Of a stretch of DNA of 64,000 bases, positions 1 to 11,002 are shown piece by piece. The notes beneath the pieces were generated by a model. The model saw only the letters and a list, made by a program, of their open reading frames with translations, searched no databases and was not told the DNA's origin. Numbering within the stretch: position 1 is the stretch's first letter; every line of letters begins with the position of its first letter. The stretch comes from Edwardiiplasma whartonense (GTDB taxonomy: Bacteria; Bacillota_I; Bacilli_A; Mycoplasmatales; Mycoplasmataceae): NCBI RefSeq assembly GCF_023566315.1, contig NZ_JAKNSU010000001.1, one strand, 5' to 3'. Both the position numbers and the translations under genes were made by a program.

Positions 1-41
1 TTTAAAACCCACTGATAGTAGGCAAGAATGCTAAATATCTT

Positions 42-47
42 TATAAT
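42..47 (+). promoter_or_regulatory. Candidate -10 element for the FtsX-type permease
   Basis: A perfect TATAAT lies about 47 bases before the GTG start of the permease at 94. No convincing -35 is visible within the window start. A ribosome site (AAGGAAG, 80-86) follows. Confidence 0.45.
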
Positions 48-93
48 AGAAGTAGTTTTTGTTGTCGAATATAAAGGGAAAGGAAGTTAATTT

Positions 94-3000
94 GTGCGGA
101 TTATTTTTAAAAGTTATTTAAAAACCTTCATTAATAACTGGATCCAAACTTTAGGGACAATTCTCTTTATTTTAATGATGTGTGCAATTGTTATTGGAAT
201 GTTGACCTCGCCTTTGCAAATCAGTAACAAATTATCTCGATCAGAACAAAATAACAACAAATTTGACACTTATATTAATCAGAATTCTCCAACCAACACG
301 AAAAACAAACTTTATAATGCTAGTTTCATTTATGATTATGTTTATCAAAACCAAGATTATAAAGTTAGTAGTCCTGCTTCAGGAATCGCTAAACAAATTT
401 TAGCGATTCCTGCAAATCAAAAGGGACAAATTACCATCCTTTCAGATGCTTATAAAAAAGCACTTGACCTACACTTGGCTACTTTGGAATCATCTTCACA
501 AGTTAGTGATCAAGAAAAACAATCATCAGTTGCTGATGAAATTGTAATTGGAATGGAATCATTTCAGATAGGGGCCTTGGTAGACACCACCACAGGACTA
601 CCTTTAACTGATAATGACAAAAATCCGGTTACTGCTAATATCAACCTAATAAAAAATAACTTATTAGAAATGTTAACTACTGATTTAAAGGTAACTCAAA
701 ACCAGGGATTAAAAGATGGTAAAGTTCGGGCTGCTTCAAAATTATTTGGATATTTCAAAACTCTGGGAGCACCAATTACCACTACTGATTTAACTAATAT
801 TAATAATAGCTTAGACGGATTAGGTGATACAAATGACGCCTTTTCTTCGGTGTTGTTGAAATTAGTTGATGAAAAATTACATTCTTTTGATAATAATATT
901 GCTAATAAAGAAGCTCCTTTGTTAGCCTTTCAAATGTTTTCGCCTGGAATGTATGAAATTCTAGCAGATCCAACTTATAGTTATAATTTTCAAACTTTTA
1001 TTAATTATCAAGTTTTTCATAACATCGCTAATAGTGATGTTAACCCCGATGGTGTTGGAAAAATCTATAATTTCCAATATGATGTCGAAAACAACTACTA
1101 TTTAAGTCAAACCTCAACTGAATCACTCTTTCCAACCTTTGCTTTAGAATTAAAAAACGTGGGTAAACCAACTGCTTTAAACCAGTTACAAATTGAGAAA
1201 GGTCGCTATCCAAACACAATTACGCTTAGAGAATGGATGAATAACCAAGTAACTCCTGAAATTGTTTTATCTAGTTCTTATATGAAAATGAATAAGTTAA
1301 AGGTTGGTGATATTATCAATCTTCCTGGTGGATCAGAGGCTAACCAGGTATTGGATTCAACTTCTGTTGATGCAATTTTGACTCGTGAACTCAAGTTTAA
1401 GATTGTGGGAACTGGAGAAAAGTCTGATGATTTAACCCCAGGAAGTAAGTACATTCCCTTTTTAGAAGATATTAAGAACTATGCAATTGGTTATGTTGAT
1501 GACACTGCTTTTAATATTCTTAGAAATGCTCGTTGAAATTATGCTAATACAAATACAGCAAATTTTGCAAGTGTACATCGTGTCAAGAAATTAACCATTA
1601 ATGCTAGTGTAGAGCAAGCATTTAGTAAAAATGCGGCAGCTAATAATGGAATTTATGATTGAAAAGAAAGTAGTTTGGGAGATGCTACTGCTTCGACAAC
1701 ACAACGTTCATTAAATAATCTTAAGATTCAAGTAGTGATTTACTTTATCTTGGGAATGGTGGTCCTAGTCCTGGCTTTTATTTTTATTAACTTTAGTATT
1801 CGAAAAGAACTTAACGAAACTAGAAAACAGATTGGAATTTTTAAATCTTTTGGGTATAAAATTGCTGAACTCTCTTGAATTTTTGCTATTAAAACTTGAA
1901 TCAGTATTTCTTTGGGAGTTTTATGCGGATATTTAGCTTCAATTCCTTTGCAACTATATTCAGCAAAAAACTATACAAGCAACTTAACTTTTTCTTTTCA
2001 CCATGTTTATCTTAATCCGTTCTTCATGGCACTAATCTTTATTGTTGTTCCTGCACTGTTTTTGGGAGTTTCTTATTTATTAACCTTAATTTATCTAAAA
2101 GAACCAACCCTTTCGTTATTATCAAACGGATTTAAAATTAGTAAAATTAAAATTCACCCATCTCCATTGGTGCACTACTTAGCTAAAACTGGTAAGGGGT
2201 TTAGTTATAGGTTGCAACGCTCGTTTGTGCGAACAAGTTTTGGAAAATTTTTAGTGGTGCAGATTTTGTTTGCTTTTGCTTCGTTAACATTTGCGTTAAT
2301 GTTTGGGGCACAATCGATCATGTATTCAACAGTTAATCAAGGATTTTCTTCAGTTCAAAAAACAGTTGACCACAATTTTTATTGAACTAATGCCCAAGAG
2401 TTAAATATCGCCTATCAAACTAATAAGTATAACTTTAAAGATTTGAGTGGTTATCAAGCTCGTGGTTTTCAATATTTTGCTTATAATCCAGATGATAATC
2501 AAAGTATTGGAGATGTCTTGAATGATAATGAAAAGACATCTGATTCTCGTTTTCGTGCTAGTTATTTGGTTGACTCAATTGCTAACCAGTTTGATCAAGG
2601 TCAAGACCGAAGTCTTGCCTTGAAGATGGTCATGCCAGTTGATGCTTATTATGATAAGTATAGTGATCAACCAGTGAATGATGACACACGTCTGCAAACC
2701 TTATTTTCACCAAAAATAATTTATGCTGATTATTATTTAAATTGAATTTTAGGTTTTCAAATTAATGCTTTAACTTCTATTCAAGTTGAAGGAGTTAAGA
2801 ATAATCAACACTTCAATGTGAATGATTTAAATGCTTTTGTTGCCACTAATCCTGATAGTCGTTTAGATCTAGCAGGTGCTTTAAGTGGAGATGATGATGC
2901 TAGAGATGCTTTAATTGCTAACTTCCCAAACACTTTATTTGGAATGTTAGATACTAGTAATGGTTTAAAGAATAATTTGTTTATTAGCAATATTACTAAA

Positions 3001-4521
3001 ATTATTGTCTTAGAATTATTTGAAAACTATGTTGATAACCGGGTGAACAATTATTTAACTACGAAGGCAAGTGCAAATGATGAAGGTAAGTATTCTCGTA
3101 GTGATATTGATAAGGCGATTACTTGAGCTCAAAATGACAATTTGGTGCAGGAGTTTAGTCCTAATCTAATTAAGTACTGAGGGATTAACAACAACCCGTT
3201 AATTAATATCAACACCTTAATCAATTCTGATAGTGATGATAGCGATGCTAATAGTGGAGGTCTTTCTTTAAATAAATTAAGTAAAGAAACTATCTCTTTG
3301 GTGATGTCTTCAATGATGCTAAAGGATAATCCTAGTGATATTAACCACTCGCCAACTTTGACAATTAATGAACTATTTTATAATCAAAAGACTGATTTTC
3401 TTGAGTACGAGTTACCCTTATTAAACTTAGATAAAAAGAAAGGAGAAGGTTCTTCTTATTTACGACTAATTGATAGTCAATCCACCAAGTATGGAGATTA
3501 TCACCAAGTTTATAGTTTGAATGGTGTTAGTCAAGAACAATTTGCCAAGATTGCTGAACCTTCAACTGATGATAGTATTAATGCAATCATTCCTTATGGA
3601 TTAGCAAGAGAAAATAACTGGGCGATTGGTGATGTTTTTAATGCCCAGACCGATACTAATCAACGAGAAACTATCAAGGTTAGGGTTGTAGGAATTAATA
3701 AAGCAATCACCTTCCGTTTCACTAATGGTGGATGACCCTTAGATGTTGATTATCACCAATTTCGAGAAAAGTTTTTTGCCGCTGATGTTAATGATTTAAT
3801 TGATCAAGGTTTACCGATTTTTAGTAATTTAACCTCTCAATCACCATTATTAACTGGAAAAATTAGTCTTGGTGATTTATCTAGTTCGGTTAATTCTTTA
3901 AAGTTTGTTGGAAATAACTTAGCTTTATCAATTGCTCCAGGTTCTTCAGTTTTTGGTTCAATTTTTAACGGAATGTTTGATTTCAGCTTTATTGAGGGAA
4001 TGAAAATTGATTCAAACTTAAAAATGATTACCAATCCTAACATCGCTTCAATTTCTAATCAATCAGGAATTACTCCTTATAATATTGTGCGGGTAGGGGT
4101 TAATGATGCAGCTAGCAGGGTAAATAATATTTTAGCCTTGTTTATCATTCTTGAAGCAGTTTTATTGTTAATCATCTTAGTAGTAGTTATGAACATTGTG
4201 GTTGAAGAACAAGCGCAAGTAATTTTAACCCTCCGTTCGCTTGGTTATAAAAAACGAGAAGTTAACTGAATTGTAATGGGTAGTTATATCATTGGGGCCT
4301 TAATTTCTTTTGTGATTGCTTATTTACTCTCTTTATTAATTTGATGAGGAGTTTTAGAGATTGCTGCTAGTCATTGAAGTATCTATATCTTTATGACTTT
4401 TTCTTGAAAAGCTCCAGTGATTACCTTCTTAGTGATTGGTTTTATTCTCTTTGTGGGTTGAGCGATTTCTGATTGAAAGGTAAACCGAACTGCACTAACA
4501 CAAGTTACATCATTTGGATAG
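94..4521 (+). CDS. Giant FtsX-type ABC transporter permease (MacB/LolC-like architecture)
   Basis: Membrane permease of about 1475 aa, read through many TGA(Trp) codons. One membrane helix lies near residues 14-37. A large outer domain runs to about 545, followed by a three-helix FtsX core (about 549-670) whose first helix is followed by RKQIGIFKSFGYK. Another helix (about 719-740) precedes a second outer domain, and the last three helices (from about 1345) carry the matching motif LRSLGYKKREVN. This duplicated layout is typical of FtsX-family permeases that move or extract lipids, lipoproteins or peptides with a separate ATPase. That ATPase is not in the window and probably lies to the left. 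The start is GTG with AAGGAAG at 80-86. Its size is about twice that of common family members, as seen in other mollicutes. Substrate unknown. Confidence 0.85.
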
Positions 4522-4531
4522 GAGAAGAACA

Positions 4532-5149
4532 ATGGATTTTAAACAACTATCTTTGGAGTTTCAAAGCAATAAGACCACCAAGGTTCAACAAATAGTAGTG
4601 GGAAAATATCAAGTAAAGTGGTTCTTTGAAGGTTTTGAAAAGATTATTTCTAAGACTAGTTTTCTGTCTCAGCTTGCTTTAAGTTTAGATTTTCAATTAA
4701 ATTATGAAGAAGTAAACTTGATTGAAGTAAAAATTGATGAACTGCGTAGTTTTTATCAAAAAATTAATCAAGCTTTGATTCGTTATTTGAGTGAACTTGA
4801 CAACCCTGTGATGATCAAGAATCTTTATGAGGATTTTCTTAATAATTTTTATAAACAAGTTAAAGATTATTTGAATAAAGGAATGATTCCTGGTGTGGTT
4901 GGTGAAATTATGCAGTTTAATTTAAAAGAAGGAAATCAGGTTTATGATCCACAAAAATACGATGAGTATCTAATGAGTTTTTTTGAACTCAACATGATGA
5001 AGAGGATGCGTTATTATCTTCGTCAAATTAGCCATTATCAAAATGATGATGCAGTTTATTTCCTGCTTTTACAAGCCTATGATCAAAAAATCATCGAAAC
5101 AACCAGAAGTGTTAAAAATTTAAAAACTAAAGCACATCTTGGAGCTTAA
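4532..5149 (+). CDS. Conserved-looking hypothetical protein, helical, soluble
   Basis: 205 aa protein that I do not recognise. It begins 10 bases after the permease stop with AGGAGA directly upstream of ATG 4532. An in-frame TTG at 4514 would sit inside the permease end and lacks a ribosome site. The sequence is rich in Lys, Gln, Leu and Asp, is predicted mainly helical, and has no signal peptide or membrane segment. The tight spacing suggests co-transcription with the permease, and the strong hairpin at 5155-5196 ends the unit. No function assigned. Confidence 0.75.
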   Translation: MDFKQLSLEFQSNKTTKVQQIVVGKYQVKWFFEGFEKIISKTSFLSQLALSLDFQLNYEEVNLIEVKIDELRSFYQKINQALIRYLSELDNPVMIKNLYEDFLNNFYKQVKDYLNKGMIPGVVGEIMQFNLKEGNQVYDPQKYDEYLMSFFELNMMKRMRYYLRQISHYQNDDAVYFLLLQAYDQKIIETTRSVKNLKTKAHLGA

Positions 5150-5154
5150 TTTAA

Positions 5155-5196
5155 AAAAACAAAAGATTTCAGGTGGTTTGACTTGCTTTTGTTTTT
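5155..5196 (+). terminator. Rho-independent terminator after the permease unit
   Basis: An 11-bp arm AAAAACAAAAG (5155-5165) is matched by CTTTTGTTTTT (5186-5196) around a 20-base loop. The 3' arm ends in U-rich sequence. Confidence 0.6.
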
Positions 5197-5298
5197 ATTT
5201 TGTAGTTTTAAACAACAATACTAAAAGTGATTTTCTTTTAGTTTATGCTGATAGATAGTAGAATATAGTAATATGACACTTTATTTTGGGGAGGATTT

Positions 5299-6345
5299 AT
5301 GGAAAGTAAGATTGAAAGGTTAATTAAAGATTTTCACCAAGCAATAGTGAAAGTTGAAAATAGTGCGCAATTAGATGAAGTGCGAATCACCTATTTGGGC
5401 AAAAACGCAGAGTTAAACCAAGTGGTCAAAGAAATGCGAAATTTGGATGAAAACCAAAAAAGAACAATTGGTCAACTTGTGAATGAAACTAGAAGCTTGA
5501 TGACAGAAAAGATAAATGAATTAGCAACTAAATTTAACCAAGAAAAACTTAATGCGCAGTTAGCTCGAGAAAAACTTAATGTTACCCTACCAGGGAAGAA
5601 CCATCCTTTTGGTTCTTGACACCCTTTAAATCTTGTCATTAATGAAATCGCTACAATCTTTGAAGGATTAGGTTTTCAAATGGTTAATGGCAGTGAAGTT
5701 GATACTGACTTGTTTAATTTCCAAAAGTTAAATTTACCTGAGGGTCATCCAGCTCGCGAAATGCAAGATACGTTTTATTTGGACGAACAAACAGTGTTAA
5801 GAACCCATTCAACTAATATGACTGCTCACTTATTAACCCAACTAAGTGAACAAGGTGGGGATTATCTTGCTGCAATTTCTTATGGAAACGTTTATCGCCG
5901 TGATGATGATGATGCTACTCATTCTCACCAATTTATGCAAATTGATGGGTTTGTTGTTGGCAAAGATATCAGTTTTGCAAATTTAAAGTGAATTTTAACC
6001 TATTTATGCCAACGTTTATTTAATGTTGATGTCAAGGTTCGCTTTCGTCCTAGTTACTTTCCTTTCACTCAACCAAGTGTTGAGGCTGATATCGCTTGTT
6101 TTAAATGTCATGGTCAAGGGTGTGAGTTGTGTAAACAAAGTGGTTGAATCGAAGTTTTAGGAGCAGGTTTAATCCACGACGAGGTTTTTCAAGCTAACGG
6201 ATTAGATCCCCAAGGATTAAGTGGTTTGGCGTTTGGGATTGGGGTTGAACGAATTGCGATGCTCAAATTTGGTATTACCAATATCCGCGACTTTTATGAA
6301 AACAACCTCCAGTTTTTAAACCAATTTAAGTTTTATGGAAATTAG
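5299..6345 (+). CDS. pheS: Phenylalanyl-tRNA synthetase alpha subunit
   Basis: 348 aa, charging tRNA-Phe as the catalytic half of the alpha2-beta2 class II synthetase. Residues 1-90 form the usual coiled-coil arm that contacts tRNA. The catalytic domain follows, with the motif around HSHQFMQIDGF beginning near His208 and the typical Cys-rich loop CFKCHGQGCELCKQSGW. The C-terminal motif 3 region GIGVERIAMLKFGI is intact. A strong GGGGAGGA precedes ATG 5299. It lies 15 bases before pheT, the standard order in Firmicutes and Mollicutes. TGA codons at 5617 and 5989 encode Trp. Confidence 0.97.
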
Positions 6346-6360
6346 AAGGGAATAGAAAAA

Positions 6361-8745
6361 ATGATTTTAACAAGAAACTGATTAGCAAAGTTTATGAATT
6401 TGGATCAAATTAGTAATGATCAAATTACCACTGCTTTGAATTCTTTAGGATTTGAAGTTGATAAAACTGTTGATTATCAACACTTGAATCAAGGTTTAGT
6501 GATTGGTTATATCGAAGACTCTCAACCCATCGAAGGAACGCATTTAACTGTCAACCAAGTAAAAATTGGTTCTGATAAAGTTGTTCAAATTGTTTGTGGG
6601 GCTAGTAATGTTGAAGCAAAGACCTTTGTGATTGTAGCTCCAATTAAAGCAAGTCTTGCTAACGGATTGATTATGAGTACAAAAGAAATTCATGGTTATT
6701 CATCTCAAGGAATGATTTGTGCGTTAAATGAAATTGGAATTCCTGCCACTGATTTAACTTCGCAAGAGAATGAAAGTATTTATGTAATTCATTCTTATAA
6801 TGATTTAAGTGTTTTAATTGGTGAAGGGATTGAAAAAATTGGTTTTAATGATTTTAGTTGGGAAGTGGATTTGACCTTAAATCGTAGTGATGCCCTTTCA
6901 GCAGTGCAGTTATTAAAAGAACTAGGAAATTACTTTCAACGACCAATTAATTATTATCGTTTGACTAATAAAGTTAAGAATCAAAAAAAGAAGGTTGACT
7001 TTAGTTTGAAGATCAATCCTGCTTTAACTAGTCAAGTTCAAACTGCTGGGTTCAGTTTATTTGAGATTAATAACGATGAGGGGTGATTGGATGTTGATGA
7101 TGATTTGTGGTTAAAGTTTAACAAAGTTAGTCGTCAAACTAACTATCTTTATGATTTAGCTAACAAGATGACTTTAGAAATTGGTCAACCAGCAATCCTG
7201 ATTGATTATGATAAATTAAAGAATGCTGAGTTGAATTTAACAACTACCAAGATGAATGATCAAGAATTGATTGTCTTAAAAAATGGTGCTCGAGTGGTTG
7301 AAGTTTTGGGAATGGGAGTGGAGAAAAACTTTTTAGTTGATGAGAAAACTAAGCGTATGTTGGTCTTGTACTTTAACTTTAATCCTGTTTTGATGCGAGG
7401 ACAACAGAAGAACTTGAACCAAAGCACAATCGCTTTGCAACGTTATATTAAACCTTTATATGCTAATAAATTTGAAGATGCTACTGAGGCGTTAAAAGAT
7501 ATTTTTGATGATTATGCTGCAATCAAAGAGGTCCAAAAAGTTGAATACTTGGTAGGCCCATTACCAGTAAATAATAAGTTTGAGACCAGTTTGACGACCA
7601 TTAACCATTTATTAGGAACTAGTTTTGATGTCAATGAAATTAGAGCTTTATTTAAGTTTATTGATTTTGAGATTACCATCCGTGGTGATAATTTAACTTT
7701 TGTTGTTGATCCCAACCGTATCGATCTACACAATGCTAAGGATTTGGCTCAAGAGGTTGCCCGATTTAAGGGTTATGACCAAGTGCCTTCTGAACCACTA
7801 AACCTTTTAGCACAAGCTCAAAGAAAAGATTTTGCTTTAGATTTACAAACTAAAATGATTACAAATTTAGTTGGTCAAGGTTTAACTAATATCAAAACTT
7901 ATTCATTGATTGAAAGTGGTGTTAATAAAGCGTGAAACTTGTTTAATTTGGCAAAACCATTAAAACTACCTTCGCCGTTATCAAAATTACATGAAGTTTA
8001 TCGGGTAAACTTGATTCAAAGTTTATTAGAGGTTGCTGAGAATAATGCGCTTCGAGGTAATAGAAATTTAAAGTTGTTTGAAGTTGCTGACCTTTATTAT
8101 AAAGGTTCAGAGCGAGTTGCTCATTTAGGAATTTTATTTAGTGGTGAATTTAATCGGGATTTTCGTGAAAAACGGTTAACTGATTTTTATGATTTAAAAG
8201 GATTAATTGAAAATATTTTTAGTTTATACCAGTTAGAGCCAACTAAAATTAGTTATGAACCTTTAGAGGGGGATAAGGTTTTTGAAGGAATGCATCCTTA
8301 TCAAAATGCAAAGATTAAGTTTAATAACAAGGTACTTGGTTTTATTTTTCGTCTCAATCCCCAAACCGAAGCTAAACTAAAACTCCCCCCAACCTTTTTA
8401 GCAGAGCTAGATTTAGATAGTTTATTTAAAGGTGCTGATTTACAAACTACTATTCAACCTTGATCAAAATTTCAAGCAACAAAAAGAGATCTTAGTTTAG
8501 AAGTATCTGCTAAAATCAGTTATAGTGAAATTACTAACATTATCTTAGCAGGTGTGCTTGATGTAGTTGATTGTCGATTAGTTGATGTTTATGTTGATGA
8601 CCAATTAAAAACTCAAGAGTTAATGGCTTGAACTTTCCAAATCACTTTTAATAATTCTCTTCATCAATTAAATGAACAAGAATTGAATCAAGCTTGAAAC
8701 CAAGTACTAAGTAATGTTGAACAGGTAGGTTTAAAGGTTCGTTAA
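6361..8745 (+). CDS. pheT: Phenylalanyl-tRNA synthetase beta subunit
   Basis: 794 aa, close to the usual 800. The N-terminal part carries the EMAP/OB-like tRNA-binding domain (about residues 40-150, including VCGASNVEAK), then B3/B4 editing, B5 and the catalytic-like core. A C-terminal ferredoxin-fold anticodon-binding (FDX-ACB) domain spans about residues 700-794. The beta subunit binds and proofreads tRNA-Phe together with PheS. The start is ATG 6361 with GAAGGGA upstream. Several TGA codons (7084, 7933, 8461, 8629, 8695) read as Trp. The stop is one base before the next gene, implying coupled translation. Confidence 0.96.
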
Positions 8746-8746
8746 A

Positions 8747-9271
8747 ATGAGAAAAAAAGCAATTCGTCAAGCAAAAGAGAAAATTCATCTGCATGAGCAG
8801 TTGACTAATTTAGCACAATATGAAATTCACTCTCCTTTAATTTCTAGATATCTAGGAGTTAAATATGAAGGAGACGTGTTTTATGATCAAGGCACTGATG
8901 CCATCATCGTGAATGCAATTATTGATTATCAAATAGAAGCAATTGATGCTCGGGATGGGGCGGTGATTACTCATACTGACCGCTTAGAATGAGATGATGA
9001 ATATAGTTTTGATCCTCAAACTAAAGAAAATGTTAACTTAATTGTTGATGAGGAAGTTGACTTTAGCACTTTGGCAATTGAGCAAATTAATGCTTCAATT
9101 CCTATTAATTTAACTCACAACCATGGTATAATTTCAAAGACTGGTTCTGGTTGGAGTTTGATGTCTGAAGAAGAATATGAGAATGACCGTTCGAAGCAAC
9201 CAGATCCGCGATGAGAGAAATTAAAAGAATTTAATAGTTCAAACGATTCTAAAAGAGACGAGAAGAAATAA
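8747..9271 (+). CDS. YceD/DUF177-like protein encoded before rpmF
   Basis: 174 aa protein. Members of the YceD (DUF177) family sit immediately before rpmF in most bacteria and are linked to 23S rRNA/50S assembly; here the assignment rests mainly on that position and on size. The N-terminus is basic (MRKKAIRQAKEK). The middle carries the family-like stretch KYEGDVFYDQGTDAIIVNAII, followed by acidic segments containing DEEVDF. TGA at 8990 and elsewhere is Trp. The ATG overlaps the end region of pheT by one-base spacing, and rpmF begins 14 bases downstream after AGGGGAGGTG. Confidence 0.75.
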
Positions 9272-9285
9272 GGGGAGGTGTAATT

Positions 9286-9465
9286 ATGGCTGTACCATTC
9301 AGAAAAACAAGTAAAGCTGCTAAAAACAAACGCCGCAGTCACTTGGCTTTACAAAGTCAAGCAATCATTTCTTGCAACAACTGCGGAGCAATGATTAAAC
9401 CGCACCGTGTTTGTAGAGAATGTGGTTTCTACAAAGGCAAAGAAGCAATTACTGTACAAGATTAA
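9286..9465 (+). CDS. rpmF: 50S ribosomal protein L32
   Basis: 59 aa, the expected size for L32, a small 50S component. The N-terminus MAVPFRKTSKAAKNKRRSH is characteristic. Two Cys pairs, CNNC and CREC, form the zinc ribbon, so this is the zinc-binding form. A near-perfect ribosome site (AGGGGAGGTG, 9271-9280) precedes the ATG. A terminator directly follows. Confidence 0.97.
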   Translation: MAVPFRKTSKAAKNKRRSHLALQSQAIISCNNCGAMIKPHRVCRECGFYKGKEAITVQD

Positions 9466-9477
9466 GAACAGATATTT

Positions 9478-9522
9478 AAAAAAAGAGGAGTGAAAAATGG
9501 ATGAATTCATCCTCTTTTTTTT
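9478..9522 (+). terminator. Terminator after rpmF
   Basis: A-rich arm ending AAGAGGA (9478-9489) pairs with TCCTCTTTTTTTT (9510-9522). A GAATTC sequence lies just before the 3' arm. The U-run is long. Confidence 0.75.
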
Positions 9523-9578
9523 GAAAAAAATTCAGTTTTTTTTGGTAATTGATTAATGAAAAAGTTCTCTTTTTTATT

Positions 9579-9608
9579 TATAATGTTTGAGAGTGGGAGG
9601 AAGTGGGG
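9579..9608 (+). promoter_or_regulatory. mraZ promoter -10 with two-copy MraZ box
   Basis: TATAAT at 9579-9584 is followed by two direct repeats, AGTGGGA (9592-9598) and AGTGGGG (9602-9608), with a 10-bp period, so both face the same side of the helix. MraZ is known to bind TGGG-type direct repeats with 5-base spacers (10-bp period) upstream of its own gene, and a related AGTG repeat is described in mollicutes. Autoregulation of the division cluster is inferred. Confidence 0.7.
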
Positions 9609-9617
9609 CGAATTGTC

Positions 9618-10052
9618 ATGGAACTACTCATAGGTAAATATGCTCATACAATTGATGATAAGTCGCGGCTAACGATTCCATCAAAGATTAGAAACAAAAT
9701 GGGCGAAAGTGTGTATATTTCCAAAGGTTTTGAAGGTTGTCTAGAAGTGAGAACTCCTGAAGAATTTAGTAAATATACCCAAAACATTCTTAATTATAAG
9801 AATACCGATCCACGTTCACGAATGCTTAGTCGACAAATCTTTGCCAACTCGGAATTGATGGAAATTGATAAAGCGGGTCGTATTAGAATTTCTGCAGAAC
9901 AAATTAAAATTGCTGGCTTGAACAAAGATGTCTATGTCATCGGAGTGGTTGACCATTGAGAGATTTGGGATCGTGAAAAATACGACCAATATGAAAAGAA
10001 TACTGATGCTAACTTTGAAACTGCAGCAGCAGAATTAGGCAAGGACTATTAA
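9618..10052 (+). CDS. mraZ: Transcriptional regulator MraZ
   Basis: 144 aa DNA-binding regulator of the division cluster. Two SpoVT/AbrB-like repeats are visible: the first holds DDKSRLTIPSK (about residues 12-22), the second DKAGRIRISAEQ (about 85-96). The start at ATG 9618 gives MELLIGKYAHTIDDK, matching the MraZ N-terminus. GTG at 9603 is in frame but sits inside the MraZ box and one base from the GGGAGGA, so it is less likely. TGA 9958 is Trp. rsmH starts one base after the stop. Confidence 0.95.
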
Positions 10053-10053
10053 A

Positions 10054-10977
10054 ATGGAACACATTTCAGTCTTATTAAATGAGAGCGTTGCGATGTTAGA
10101 GGTTAAACCTGATGGTATTTATGTTGATTGTACACTTGGTCGTGGGGGTCATGCTTCAGCAATTCTACAGCAGTTATCTACAAAGGGATTACTGATTGCT
10201 CTTGATCGTGATGAACAAGCAATTAAGCAAAGCGGTCAAACTTTAAGTAAAATTGGTTCGAATTTTAAAATTATTAAAGGTAATTTCGACCAGTTGAAGT
10301 TATTATTAGCCACCAAAAATATCACTAATGTAGATGGTATCTTGTATGATTTGGGAGTATCTTCTCCCCAGTTTGACCAAAATGAGCGAGGATTCTCATA
10401 CCGAAACGATGGACCTTTAGATATGAGAATGGATCAAGAGCAGAGTTTGACCGCTCAAGAAGTTGTGAATACTTATTCTCAAACTCAATTAAGTGAAATT
10501 TTAACTAAGTATGGAGATGAACAATTTGCTGGGCAAATCGCTAGTGAAATTGTCAAAACCAGACCCTTAACTTCGACCTTGCAATTGGTTGGAGTGGTTA
10601 AAAAGGCTCTACCTCAAAAGGTGTTGAAACAAAAAAAACATCCTGCTAAAAAAACTTTCCAAGCCTTAAGAGTTTATGTCAATGACGAAATGAATGGTTT
10701 AGAAAAGAGTTTGCGTCAGGCTTTTGATTTAGTTAAACCCCAAGGAAGAATATGTCTAATTACCTTCCAATCTCAAGAAGAAGCTATTGTTAAAAAGCTC
10801 ATTAAAGAAGTTACAATTAGTCCATACCACCAGGTTTTAAAAAGTCTTCCCTTAGAAGTGGATGATCAAACAAAGTTTAAATTGATAACTCCAAGTCCAA
10901 TTAAACCTTCAAAAAAAGAACTGACTCTTAATCCCCGTGCTCATAGTGCTAAACTTTGAGTGGTTGAGAAAAAATAA
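10054..10977 (+). CDS. rsmH: 16S rRNA m4C1402 methyltransferase RsmH
   Basis: 307 aa SAM-dependent enzyme that methylates the exocyclic N4 of C1402 in 16S rRNA, tuning the P-site. Clear family motifs include HISVLLNESV at the N-terminus, the SAM loop YVDCTLGRGGHA (about residues 24-35), LYDLGVSSPQFD and HPAKKTFQALRVYVNDE. The gene is directly coupled to mraZ, as in most bacteria. It ends NPRAHSAKLW, with a TGA Trp near the end. Confidence 0.97.
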
Positions 10978-11002
10978 GTAAAAATAGAGAGGAGAGATGA
11001 TA

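Noticed and set aside
1537..1674. Apparent break of the permease into several pseudogene pieces
   Set aside because: All breaks are TGA; the frame is constant from 94 to 4521 when TGA is Trp.
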